DNA of 64,000 bases from Saccharomonospora xinjiangensis XJ-54 (GTDB lineage: Bacteria; Actinomycetota; Actinomycetes; Mycobacteriales; Pseudonocardiaceae). The DNA lies in contig NZ_JH636049.1 of assembly GCF_000258175.1 (NCBI RefSeq), forward strand, positions 768,982-832,981. Direction: 5' to 3'. The position numbers and the translations under genes are program-made. Of this stretch, positions 53,929-61,997 are shown in pieces (the stretch's first letter is position 1; each line of letters opens with the position of its first letter). The notes under the pieces are model-generated. The model saw only the letters and a program-made list of their open reading frames with translations, searched no databases and had not been told where the DNA came from.

Positions 53929-54282
53929 TCAGAGCAGCGCCGCGAGGGAGCCGTCACCGGTCTCGACACCACCGTGCGGCTTCTTGTGGATCTGCTTCTT
54001 GTGGTGGTGCCTGTCCTTGTCGTGGTGGCCCCAGTCCTTGTGGTGGTGCTTGTCCTTGTCCCAGTCCTTGTCGTGGTGCTCCCAGTCCTTGTCGTGGTGC
54101 TTGTCCTTGTCCCACTCCTCGTCGCTGCTGGCGAACTCGTACTCGGTGCACTCGGTGTCGGACATCGACTGCACTGAGGTCGTCGCGCAGTTCTCGTCGG
54201 GGGAAGCGTTGGTGGTGCCCGAAACGGCCAGCGCGGCGCCGATCGCGATCGCCGTGACGACAGCGGCTTTGCGGATTGCCAT
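53929..54282 (-). CDS. Exported His/Asp/Lys-rich protein, probable partner of the lipoprotein sortase
   Basis: A 117-aa protein starting MAIRKAAVVTAIAIGAALAVSG (signal peptide cleaved near NASPDE). After two Cys (CATTSVQSMSDTEC), residues 55-100 are repeats of HHDKDW, DKDKHHHKDW and HHHKK, about half of all residues being His, Asp or Lys. It ends PHGGVETGDGSLAALL. GGVxTGxG resembles the glycine-rich motif at the end of small actinobacterial secreted proteins, but here no membrane helix follows. Metal (Zn, Cu, Ni) binding is suggested by composition only. Confidence 0.8.
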   Translation of the reverse strand: MAIRKAAVVTAIAIGAALAVSGTTNASPDENCATTSVQSMSDTECTEYEFASSDEEWDKDKHHDKDWEHHDKDWDKDKHHHKDWGHHDKDRHHHKKQIHKKPHGGVETGDGSLAALL

Positions 54283-54514
54283 AGTGAGAGTTCTCCTCGG
54301 ATTACTGGATTTTCGATCACAGCAACGGTGCGCGTACCCATGCACGCTCCGCGCCCGTGCGACTACAGAATGCGCAGCGACCGAGATCGGCAATCCTTCC
54401 CCGCACCCGAAACAACCGCGTGAGTGACGGGCGACGCTCCGTGCCGCAGACGGGGCGTTCCGCCCGCGCAGAGGTGGACGATTGGTCGAACACGACGGGG
54501 GTATCTCCCGGGTG

Positions 54515-54940
54515 ATGGCAGCGGAGATGCCGACCGTACGAACGCTGGCTCACCTGGCCGAACTCACGAGGTCAGGAGAGGCGCCGTACCTGCGCTACTC
54601 GCCCGGCCCGGAGGCCGATGCCGGACACTCCAGCACCGACCACGAGAGCGGCCTGACGATGCCTGGTGTCTCGGCGAACCCTCTCGCCGCGCCGGGCTGG
54701 TGGACACTGCCGCTCGAGGACTGGCTCGCCCGGCGCGTGTGCCAGTATCTCCGTGAACTCGACGAGGGCGCCCGTCCGTGGCTGCTGTCGGGTACGCGGG
54801 TGGACTTCGGGCCCGACAACGAGCCGCTGCTCGTGGACATCCGGCCGGTCGCGTGGGTGGCTCCCGAGTTGGTCGAACAGGCCCGCGAGCGCTACACCTC
54901 CCGGCTCGACGCCGGCGCGGCGACTCACCGTGACCGGTGA
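54515..54940 (+). CDS. DUF6098-like protein
   Basis: About 141 aa from ATG 54515 (MAAEMPTVRTLAHLAELTRSG). The sequence LYLRYSPGPEADAG-type block (here PYLRYSPGPEADAGHSS), SGLTMPGVSANPL, WWTLPLEDWLARRVCQYLREL and GPDNEPLLVDIRPVAWVAPELVEQAR is that of a widespread uncharacterised actinobacterial family. A TTG at 54482 would lengthen it by 11 residues. It overlaps the end of the convergent response regulator gene by 16 nt. Confidence 0.75.
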   Translation: MAAEMPTVRTLAHLAELTRSGEAPYLRYSPGPEADAGHSSTDHESGLTMPGVSANPLAAPGWWTLPLEDWLARRVCQYLRELDEGARPWLLSGTRVDFGPDNEPLLVDIRPVAWVAPELVEQARERYTSRLDAGAATHRDR

Positions 54941-55596
54941 CGCATCCCCGGCCGCGCGAGCCCCGCCTCGTAGGCGATGTGCACGAGCTGCGCTCTGTCC
55001 CGCGCGCCGAGTTTGGCGAGCAACCTGCTGACGTAGGTGCGGGCCGTGGCAGGGCTGAGGTACAGGGCCGCCGCGATCTCCGCGTTGGACAGCCCCGCGG
55101 CGATCTCGGCGAGGACTTCGCGCTCGCGTTCCGTGAGCGGGTCGAGCAGGTGTGGCCGCACCGCGCCGCTCTCGGCGGCCACCGACGCGAGCACCCGCCT
55201 CGTCACCGACGGGGAGAGCAGCGCCTCGCCGTCGGTCACGGTTCTCACCGCTTCCCGCAGCTGTTCGGGAGCCGTGTTCTTCAGCAGGAAACCTGCCGCG
55301 CCGGCACGAACGGCGTCGAAGATGTGTTCGTCGGTGTCGAACGTGGTCAGCACGACGACCTTGACCGACCGCAACGCCGCGTCGGCCGTGATCTGCCGGG
55401 TCGCCTCGATGCCGTCCGTGCCCGGCATCCGGATGTCCATCAGCACCACATGAGGGCGAAATGAGCGCACCGCGTGGACCGCGCCTGCCCCGTCCGCGGC
55501 CTCCCCCACCACCGTGATGTCGTCGGCCCGTTCGAGCAACGAGCACAACCCGGCCCTCACGAGCTGCTGGTCGTCGGCGACGACAACCCGGATCAT
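54925..55596 (-). CDS. NarL/FixJ-family response regulator
   Basis: A 223-aa regulator: receiver domain with phospho-acceptor Asp54 (VVLMDIRMPGTDG), Thr/Lys switch residues (VVLTTFDTD, FLLKNTAPEQL), and a C-terminal LuxR HTH (LTEREREVLAEIAAGLSNAEIAAALYLSPATARTYVSRLLAKLGARDRAQLV). ATG 55596 overlaps the stop of the kinase gene (ATGA). Target genes not evident; the divergent copper oxidase pair is 1.3 kb away. Confidence 0.93.
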   Translation of the reverse strand: MIRVVVADDQQLVRAGLCSLLERADDITVVGEAADGAGAVHAVRSFRPHVVLMDIRMPGTDGIEATRQITADAALRSVKVVVLTTFDTDEHIFDAVRAGAAGFLLKNTAPEQLREAVRTVTDGEALLSPSVTRRVLASVAAESGAVRPHLLDPLTEREREVLAEIAAGLSNAEIAAALYLSPATARTYVSRLLAKLGARDRAQLVHIAYEAGLARPGMRHRSR

Positions 55597-56732
55597 CGCC
55601 ACTCCAGGGGTAGTTCGGCTTCGATACGGAAACCCCGCCCCGGCGAGGATTCGACGGTCAGCACCCCACCGAGCAGTTCGGCACGTTCCCGCATACCGCG
55701 AAGGCCGTTGCCCGTCCATGGACCGCTGTCCTCGGCGTCGTCCAGCGCGCTCTGCCGACCACGGCCGTCGTCGGCGACGCTGATCAGCAGGCGGTCGTCG
55801 GCATAGGTGAGCGCGACATCGGCGCGAGTGGCTTTCGCGTGGCGCAGGCTGTTGGCCAGGGCCTCCTGCACGATCCGATACGCCGTCGAGTCCACCGCCG
55901 ACGGCAGCGGCCTCGGTACACCCTCGACCGTGGTGTTGACCGGCAACCCGCTCTCCGAGGTCGCCCGTACCAGAGTGTCGAGGTGGCGCACGCTCCCCAC
56001 CGGGGCGCGCGACGGGTCATCGGGCGAGGCCAGCAGCCCCACGGTCGCCCGCAGCTCCCGCACGGCTCCGTCGGCCGCCGTGCGGATCACCCCCAGTGCC
56101 GCCCGCACCGCCTCGGGGTCGTCGTCCACGGCTTCGGTGGCGACGTTCGCCTGGATCGAGATCACCGTGACGGTGTGGCCGAGCACGTCGTGCACCTCGC
56201 GTGCGATGCGCATCCGCTCCTCCTCCATCCTGCGTCGCGCGCGCCGTTCCTGCTCCGCCGCGAGCAGAGCCCGCGAGCGCACGCCGTCGCCGAGCGCGAT
56301 CGCCGCGGCCATCAAGCCGACGGTGGAGGCGAACTCGTATCCGAGCAGGTACGCCGGGTCGTCACCCTCCGCGAGCCGGAATGCGGTCGTCACCGCCAGC
56401 AGCCCGGACGCCACGGCGAGGGCCACCCTCGCCCTGCCCGCCTCTGCTGTCGAGTAGAGCGCCGCCGCGACCGGGATCGCCAGCCCGATCGGCGGGTAGT
56501 CCGCGAGGTAGTAGCCGATGATGCCCGCCACGGTGGCCGCGAGGGTCAGCACCGGGTAGGAGCGCCGCACGAACATCAGGGCGCCGAGGCCGAAAGCGAA
56601 GAGGAACGCCACGGGTTCAGGCCCGCGCGTCCCACCCAGATCCGCCGCGATGGCGACCGCGACCACCGAGGTGACGGCCACGGCCAGCACCGCGTCGAGG
56701 ACGCGGCCGTTCACCCTGCCACCGATGCGCAC
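55593..56732 (-). CDS. Sensor histidine kinase, HisKA_3 type
   Basis: A 379-aa membrane kinase with about five N-terminal transmembrane segments (residues 10-160), then the DHp helix with EVHDVLGHTVTVISIQANVA (phospho-acceptor His) and HATPase_c (EALANSLRHAKATRADVALTY, ISVADDGRGRQ, GNGLRGMRERAELLGGVLTVES). NarL-type partner encoded immediately downstream. The input signal is unknown; lack of a large periplasmic domain suggests membrane-level sensing, as in cell-envelope stress kinases. Confidence 0.92.
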   Translation of the reverse strand: MRIGGRVNGRVLDAVLAVAVTSVVAVAIAADLGGTRGPEPVAFLFAFGLGALMFVRRSYPVLTLAATVAGIIGYYLADYPPIGLAIPVAAALYSTAEAGRARVALAVASGLLAVTTAFRLAEGDDPAYLLGYEFASTVGLMAAAIALGDGVRSRALLAAEQERRARRRMEEERMRIAREVHDVLGHTVTVISIQANVATEAVDDDPEAVRAALGVIRTAADGAVRELRATVGLLASPDDPSRAPVGSVRHLDTLVRATSESGLPVNTTVEGVPRPLPSAVDSTAYRIVQEALANSLRHAKATRADVALTYADDRLLISVADDGRGRQSALDDAEDSGPWTGNGLRGMRERAELLGGVLTVESSPGRGFRIEAELPLEWR

Positions 56733-56884
56733 GCCGTCGAGAGTAGCCGCCTGAGGGGCAGGTTGCGGTCGTCCACAGTCGAGTCCGCGACCGCCCCGAT
56801 GTCGCTTCCCGACGACACCTCGGCGCGTCGAGAACCGCGTGAGGACGGACGCCCCGCTGCGGCGCCGGCGCCTAGCGTGCCGTC

Positions 56885-57106
56885 ATGCGCACTCTCGGAG
56901 TCGCCGTGCTCGGTGTTTTCGCCGGGCTGGCAGTCGGTTTCGCCCTCTTCAGCGAACTCGTCGGCAGGCTCGTGGCCGCCGACGGCGTGGTGGAGACACC
57001 GTGGGCCTTCGTCATCGGCTTCGGCCCCCAGTTGACCGCCGTGGCGGGCGGTGTGCTCGCCGTCGTGCTCGACAACAAGCTGCGGCGCAGGCGGGAGGGC
57101 CGATGA
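56885..57106 (+). CDS. Small two-TM membrane protein coupled to the multicopper oxidase
   Basis: A 73-aa protein with two hydrophobic helices (about 4-30 and 40-63) and a basic tail (KLRRRREGR). TAGCGT 11-16 nt upstream of the ATG could be a -10 box. Its stop overlaps the oxidase ATG (ATGA). Not a recognised family. It may be an anchor or accessory subunit of the oxidase. Confidence 0.7.
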   Translation: MRTLGVAVLGVFAGLAVGFALFSELVGRLVAADGVVETPWAFVIGFGPQLTAVAGGVLAVVLDNKLRRRREGR

Positions 57107-58623
57107 GCACGAACGTGTCCCGGCGAACGGCGATGCGACTCGCGGCGGGTGGGCTGGCGGCGCTGCCGCTGACCTCGGCGTGTTCCGGGCTGTCGCGCTC
57201 CGGCGGTCCCAACACCACGACGGAATCGAGTGCTGGTGCCGTTCTGCGCTCCCGGGCCCGGCTTCCGGAGCCGTTCACGCTGCCGCTGACCGTCCCCGGC
57301 GTGGCGCGGCCGTCGTCGTCCGACTCCACCACCGACTACTACGACATCGTCCAACGCGAGTCCGAAGTGGAGATCCTGCCCGGCCTGCGAACCAGGGTGT
57401 GGGGCTACGAGGGGCGGTTCCCCGGCCCGACGATCGTGTCGCGGCGGGGTCGGCGCACAGTGGTGCGGCACCGCAACAACCTGCCCGTGCCGACCGTGGT
57501 GCACCTGCACGGTGGCAGGACGCCTCCCGAACACGACGGCTACCCGACCGACCTCGTCCAGCCCGGCGCGCGACGCGACTACGTGTATCCACTCGATCAG
57601 CCGGCCGCCACGCTCTGGTATCACGACCACCGCATGGATTTCACCGGACCGCAGGTGTACCGAGGGCTCGCCGGGTTCCACCTGGTACGCGACGACGAGG
57701 AGGAGCGACTCCGTCTTCCCAACGGCGAGCGGGACATCCCGCTACTCATCACCGACCGCGCCTTCGCCGAGGACGGCTCCTTCGACTACCCCGCGCGTGA
57801 TCCCTCTCTACGTGGTGAACCGGGGGTGACCGACGAATTCGCCAGCGGAGTCATGGGCGACTGTGTCCTGGTGAACGGCGTGCCGTGGCCGCTGCTGGAG
57901 GTGGAGGCCGTGCGGTATCGCTTCCGGCTGCTCAACGCCTCAAACGCGCGGCGGTACCGGCTCGCGCTCGACCCGCCGCCGCCCGGCGGAACCGCGTTCA
58001 CGCAGGTGGGCGGCGATCAGGGGTTGCTCGCGGCGCCGGTCGGCCACGAGGCACTGCCGATGGCGCAGGCCGAACGCTTCGACGTGGTGGTGGACTTCTC
58101 CGCATACCGGCCGGGGCAGCAGATCACCCTCGTCAACACCCTCGGCGAGGGAGGCACGCGGCACGTCATGCGGTTCGTCGTCACCCGCAGAGTCCGCGAC
58201 GACAGCCGTGTGCCCCGCACACTGGTGGAGATCGAGCCCCTTTCGCGGTCGCAGGTGCGCGTCGAGCGCGACTTCGTGTTCGCCCGTGGCGGCGCAGAAC
58301 ACCACGGCATGACCCTGTGGACCGTCAACGGCAAGGCATTCGACCCATGGCGGATCGACGCCGACCCCGCACTGGGGTCGGTGGAGCTCTGGCGGATCAG
58401 GGCGCAGAACGTGCCACACCCGGTCCATGTGCACCTGGCGCCGTTCCAGGTTCTCGGCGGCGGAACGACCACCTCGGGCTGGAAGGACACCGTGGACCTC
58501 GACAACGGCGGGCAGGCGGAAATCCTGCTCCGCTTCGACGGCTACCGGGGCCGCTACGTGTTCCACTGCCACAACCTGGAACACGAGGACATGATGATGA
58601 TGGCCAACTTCGAGGTCCACTAA
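57103..58623 (+). CDS. Multicopper oxidase, CotA/bilirubin-oxidase-like, Tat-exported
   Basis: A 506-aa oxidase. The N-terminus has the Tat motif SRRTAMRLAAGGLAALPL followed by a lipobox-like TSAC, so it may be a lipoprotein. Copper ligands are in VVHLHGG, LWYHDHRMDF, HPVHVHLAPFQVL and YVFHCHNLEHEDMMMM, covering the trinuclear cluster and the type 1 site; the axial ligand is the first Met of the MMMM run. The CotA-type DYVYPLDQPAATLWYHDH spacing fits spore-coat laccase/bilirubin oxidase. It may oxidise phenols or Cu(I)/Mn(II). Coupled to the 73-aa membrane gene. Confidence 0.93.
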   Translation: MSTNVSRRTAMRLAAGGLAALPLTSACSGLSRSGGPNTTTESSAGAVLRSRARLPEPFTLPLTVPGVARPSSSDSTTDYYDIVQRESEVEILPGLRTRVWGYEGRFPGPTIVSRRGRRTVVRHRNNLPVPTVVHLHGGRTPPEHDGYPTDLVQPGARRDYVYPLDQPAATLWYHDHRMDFTGPQVYRGLAGFHLVRDDEEERLRLPNGERDIPLLITDRAFAEDGSFDYPARDPSLRGEPGVTDEFASGVMGDCVLVNGVPWPLLEVEAVRYRFRLLNASNARRYRLALDPPPPGGTAFTQVGGDQGLLAAPVGHEALPMAQAERFDVVVDFSAYRPGQQITLVNTLGEGGTRHVMRFVVTRRVRDDSRVPRTLVEIEPLSRSQVRVERDFVFARGGAEHHGMTLWTVNGKAFDPWRIDADPALGSVELWRIRAQNVPHPVHVHLAPFQVLGGGTTTSGWKDTVDLDNGGQAEILLRFDGYRGRYVFHCHNLEHEDMMMMANFEVH

Positions 58624-58635
58624 GGACAGACGGCC

Positions 58636-58698
58636 GTGTCCGCACCCTGTGCACGGGTGTTGGCACCCTGTGCGCGTGTGTTTGCACCCTGTGCGCGC
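58636..58698 (+). repeat. 21-bp tandem array behind the multicopper oxidase (3 units, decaying)
   Basis: Units 58636-58656, 58657-58677 and 58678-58698 start 12 nt after the TAA. Cores GTGTCCGCA, GTGTTGGCA, GTGTTTGCA; remainders CCCTGTGCACGG, CCCTGTGCGCGT, CCCTGTGCGCGC. A gradual core change along the array, with the 12-nt half nearly constant, is clear. Confidence 0.88.
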
Positions 58699-58996
58699 CT
58701 TTGCACTGTGTGACCGCGTGCCGCCATCGTGTGCATGAGCTCCCGCACACCACGCAAGTGCCGCACCGTGGGGACCGAGTTCCCACGGTGCACGCCTGGC
58801 CCCGCAGGCTGTGCGCCTGTGTCCGAACACTGCACACCTCAGCCCGCACGCTGTGCGCCTGTGTCCACGCAGGGCGCGTGCGCCCTCACCGTGCGCACGG
58901 GATGCTCGCAGCGGAGGGGCGACGTCACCGACGGAGGCTGCGAACACGCGACGGTGGGGCTCCCGTCCGTTCGCTGCCGACGCGTGCGGACATCGC
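58699..58996. other. Remainder of the convergent gap, degenerate repeats
   Basis: TGTGTCC and CCGCAC half-sites recur without a stable 21-bp register (for example near 58819 and 58861), and the last 80 nt before the flavin monooxygenase stop carry minus-strand ATGTCCGCA and GTGTTCGCA cores. This looks like two old arrays that decayed. No gene seen. Confidence 0.5.
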
Positions 58997-60070
58997 TCAG
59001 CTGCCGAGTTCGGCGAGCAAGCCACGCACGGCTTCCCGTCCTGCCCTGCTCGCACCCACGGTGCTGGCCGACGGCCCGTAGCCCACAAGACGCAGCCGGG
59101 GCTGCCCCACCACGCGCGTCCCGTCCATCCGGATACCGCCGCCCGGCCCGCGTAACCGCAACGGCGCGAGGTGGTCGAGCGCCGCGCGGAAGCCCGTCGC
59201 CCAGAGGATCACGTCAGCGCGCTGCTCCCTGCCGTCGGCCCAGCGCACGCCGCCCGGCGTGATGCGCTCGAACATCGGGTGCCGAACCAGCACTCCGGAG
59301 TCCCGCGCGGCCCGCACCTGCTGGGTCAGCGTCAGGCCGGTCACCCCCACCACGCTGCCCGGTGGCCTCCCCTCGCGCACCCGGGCATCCACTGCCGCGA
59401 CGACCTTCCGCCCGTATTCCGGTGTGAACTCGCCTTCGTGGAAAACCGGGGGTCGCCGGGTGACCCAGGTGGTGCCCTCGGCGACGTCCGCGATCTCGGT
59501 CAGTAGCTGTACCGCCGATGTGCCGCCACCCACGACCACGACGTGCGCGCCCGCCAGTGGTGCGGGACCGGTGTAGTCGGCGGTATGGAGCTGCCTGCCC
59601 CGGAACGTCTCGCGGCCCGGGTAGTACGGCCAGAACGGCTTGTCCCACGTTCCCGTCGCGTTGATCACGCCACGCGCCGACCACGCCTCCCCCGCCGAAT
59701 CCACGAGAAACCGGCCGTCAGGGGTCCTGCTCACGGCACGCACGCTCACGGGACGGCGCACCGGCAGGTCGAACACACGCTCGTACTCGGCGAAGTAGTC
59801 CGCCATCACCTCGGCGGCGGGACGGTCCGGGTCGCTCGCGCCGGGAACCTCGGCGAGCCGCAGCCCGGGAAGGTCATGAACGCCGTGAACCCGGTCCATC
59901 CGTAACGACGGCCAGCGATACTGCCACGCCCCGCCCGCCCGTTTGCCGTGGTCGAGCACCACGAATCCGGTATCGCCGCGCAGTCCGGCGCGGTGCAGGA
60001 AGTAGGCGGCCGACAGCCCTGCCTGACCGGCACCGATGACGACGACGTCGGTCTCGTGATCAGCGCTCAT
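58997..60070 (-). CDS. Flavin-dependent monooxygenase (FMO/BVMO-like)
   Basis: A 357-aa two-dinucleotide-fold flavoprotein: FAD motif VVVIGAGQAGLSAAYFL, RMDRVHGVHDLPGL, NADPH motif HVVVVGGGTSAVQLLTEIADV (GxGxxA-like) and the C-terminal ATGF (VILWATGFRAALDHL). This resembles the putative FAD-dependent oxidoreductases between FMO and thioredoxin-reductase-like groups. ATG 60070; weak upstream site. Substrate unknown. Not obviously linked to the cox-type genes upstream, from which a 21-bp array separates it. Confidence 0.85.
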   Translation of the reverse strand: MSADHETDVVVIGAGQAGLSAAYFLHRAGLRGDTGFVVLDHGKRAGGAWQYRWPSLRMDRVHGVHDLPGLRLAEVPGASDPDRPAAEVMADYFAEYERVFDLPVRRPVSVRAVSRTPDGRFLVDSAGEAWSARGVINATGTWDKPFWPYYPGRETFRGRQLHTADYTGPAPLAGAHVVVVGGGTSAVQLLTEIADVAEGTTWVTRRPPVFHEGEFTPEYGRKVVAAVDARVREGRPPGSVVGVTGLTLTQQVRAARDSGVLVRHPMFERITPGGVRWADGREQRADVILWATGFRAALDHLAPLRLRGPGGGIRMDGTRVVGQPRLRLVGYGPSASTVGASRAGREAVRGLLAELGS

Positions 60071-60114
60071 ACCGGGTGCAACGCCGCCGCACGAGCCGGT
60101 CTTCCCGCGCGGCG

Positions 60115-60198
60115 GCGTGCAGCAGGTGCAGGCACCCGTGCACGAGGTGCGAACAGTCGTACGCACAGTGCGAACACCCGTGCACAGACTGCGGACAC
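60115..60198 (-). repeat. 21-bp tandem array behind coxG (4 units)
   Basis: Minus-strand units 60178-60198, 60157-60177, 60136-60156 and 60115-60135. Cores GTGTCCGCA, GTGTTCGCA, CTGTTCGCA and GTGCCTGCA show divergence increasing with distance from the stop codon; the ends GTGCACGG, CGTACGA, GTGCACGG and CTGCACGC keep the purine-pyrimidine centre. Confidence 0.88.
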
Positions 60199-60203
60199 AC
60201 CTG

Positions 60204-61004
60204 TCAGCAGCGGTGGCGGCGGCGCAGCAGCCTTCGGACGGCCAGAAACGCGAACAGGGCCGCGAGACCCGCGAGCGCGGGCGCGAGCCGCTTGGCCACG
60301 GAGGCACCCGCGTAGTCGAACAGGTCGATGGGCTCGGCTTCCCTCTGCGGCGTGGTGGCCGTCGGCTTGACGCTCTCCAGCTTCGGCTTCCCGGTGGGTG
60401 CCGCGCCCGCCTCTGCTCCCGCCGTTCCCTCTGCCGTTCCCGCAGCCGCCGCCGTTCCGGCCGCCGCTGCGGTCCCTGTCGTGGCCCCCGCGGTGGCGCC
60501 CTCGGAGGTCTTCGGCGCACCGGGCGTGGTCTCCTCGCCGTGCATGGCCTTCGCCGCGCCTGCCCCGGTGAGCATATCGGCCAGGTTGGCGGCGAAATCG
60601 TCGAGGATCTTGCCGCCGACCTCGGAGATCATGCCGCGACCGAACTGGGCCGGTTTTCCGGTGACGTTCAGGTCGGTGGCCACGCCGCCCTTGGTCGAGC
60701 CGCCCTCGGCGGTGAGAGTGACCGTCACGGTGGCCGCCGCCGTGCCCGCACCCCGCGCGTCCTTGCCCGACGCCTTGATCACGATCTTGCGCTCGTCGGC
60801 GTTCTTCTCAAGGAATTCGCCCGATCCCTTGTACAGCAGGGACACCGGCCCGAGCTTGACCTTCACCGTGCCCTTGAACTTGTCACCCTCCACCGATGTG
60901 AGGGTGGCTCCCGGCATGCAGGGCGCGACACGTTCCGGATCGAGCACCGCCTTCCACACCTCGTCGATGGGCGCCGGAACGGTGAATTCGTGGTCGAGCC
61001 GCAC
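60204..61004 (-). CDS. CoxG-like SRPBCC protein with membrane tail
   Basis: A 266-aa protein. Residues 1-150 are an SRPBCC domain of the CoxG type (LDHEFTVPAPIDEVWKAVLDPERVAPCMPGATL, FKGTVKVKLGPVSLLYKGSGEF, GRGMISEVGGKILDDFAANLADML). A long Ala/Gly/Thr-rich linker (about 155-225) leads to a C-terminal hydrophobic helix and RRLLRRRHRC tail. In carboxydotrophs CoxG helps anchor CO dehydrogenase at the membrane. GTG 61004 has an AAGGAGGT site 7 nt upstream; the frame further up is not used. Confidence 0.88.
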   Translation of the reverse strand: MRLDHEFTVPAPIDEVWKAVLDPERVAPCMPGATLTSVEGDKFKGTVKVKLGPVSLLYKGSGEFLEKNADERKIVIKASGKDARGAGTAAATVTVTLTAEGGSTKGGVATDLNVTGKPAQFGRGMISEVGGKILDDFAANLADMLTGAGAAKAMHGEETTPGAPKTSEGATAGATTGTAAAAGTAAAAGTAEGTAGAEAGAAPTGKPKLESVKPTATTPQREAEPIDLFDYAGASVAKRLAPALAGLAALFAFLAVRRLLRRRHRC

Positions 61005-61142
61005 GGGCCGACCTCCTTCCTCAAGTCTTCCTTCGTGCCTGGGCTTGATCACCAAGGCTGTCCCCGAGGCCACTGTAACCCGGAGATCGCTACCGAGCGT
61101 GGCCTCGGGAACACCGCCTTCACTCACGGGCCGTCGTGACCG

Positions 61143-61997
61143 TCAGCCCGTCACCGCCGTGGTGAGTGCCCTGCCGGTGAGTACCCGGGCGAGGTGCTGT
61201 CGATACTCCGCGTCGGCATTGCTGTCGGTGGTGGGGCTGGTGCCCTCCGCCGCACGTTCCGCGGCCGCTCTGATGGCCTCGGCCGTGGCGGGTTGACCGA
61301 CCAGCGCCTCCTCGACCGCTCTGGCCCGCACCGGAACCGACGCCATGTTGGTGAGCGCGATCCTCGCCTCGGCGATGTCGCCCGCCTCGGTGCGCACGGT
61401 GGCGGCGACGGCCACGATCGACCACGCCTGCGCGACCCGGTTGAACTTCTCGTAGTGCGCCCGCCAGCCGGTGTGCTTGGGCACTCTGATCTCGACGAGG
61501 ATCTCGTCGGGCCGCATGGCCGTGGTGAAGAAGTCCGAGAAGAACTCCGTGGCGGCCAGCGTCCGGGAGCCGTCCATGCCGCGCACCACCATCTCCGCGT
61601 CCAGAGCAAGGGCAGGCGCCAGGAGGTCCCCTGCCGGATCGGCGTGGGCAAGCGAGCCTCCGAACGTGCCCCTGTGCCGCACCTGCGGATCGGCCACGGT
61701 GGCAGTCGCCTTGGCGAGCAGTTCCGCGTGGTCGGCGATGAGCGGATCGCGCAAGACCTCGTGGTGCGTGGTCATCGCCCCGATCACGACGGCGTCGCCG
61801 TCGTCGCGCACCCCTCGAAGCTCGGCGATCCGCCCGATATCGATCAACGTGGTGGGCGCTGCCATACGCAGCCGCAACACGGGCAGCAGGCTCTGCCCAC
61901 CCGCGATCAGCTTCGCGTCCTCTCCCGCCTCGGAGAGAGCCCGCACGGCTTCGTCCACCGTGGTCGGAGCCACATAGTCGAAGGGGGCCGGAATCAC
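61143..61997 (-). CDS. Xanthine dehydrogenase/CO dehydrogenase-family FAD subunit (CoxM-like)
   Basis: A 284-aa medium subunit: PAPFDYVAPTTVDEAVRALSEAGEDAKLIAGGQSLLPVLRLRMAAP (FAD-binding), then the TVADPQVRHRGTFGGSLAHADPAGDLL motif and the C-terminal domain. It passes electrons from the iron-sulfur subunit to an acceptor. GTG 61997 overlaps the large-subunit stop by 4 nt (GTGA). The iron-sulfur subunit (coxS-like) is not in the window and should lie upstream beyond 64000. Confidence 0.9.
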   Translation of the reverse strand: MIPAPFDYVAPTTVDEAVRALSEAGEDAKLIAGGQSLLPVLRLRMAAPTTLIDIGRIAELRGVRDDGDAVVIGAMTTHHEVLRDPLIADHAELLAKATATVADPQVRHRGTFGGSLAHADPAGDLLAPALALDAEMVVRGMDGSRTLAATEFFSDFFTTAMRPDEILVEIRVPKHTGWRAHYEKFNRVAQAWSIVAVAATVRTEAGDIAEARIALTNMASVPVRARAVEEALVGQPATAEAIRAAAERAAEGTSPTTDSNADAEYRQHLARVLTGRALTTAVTG

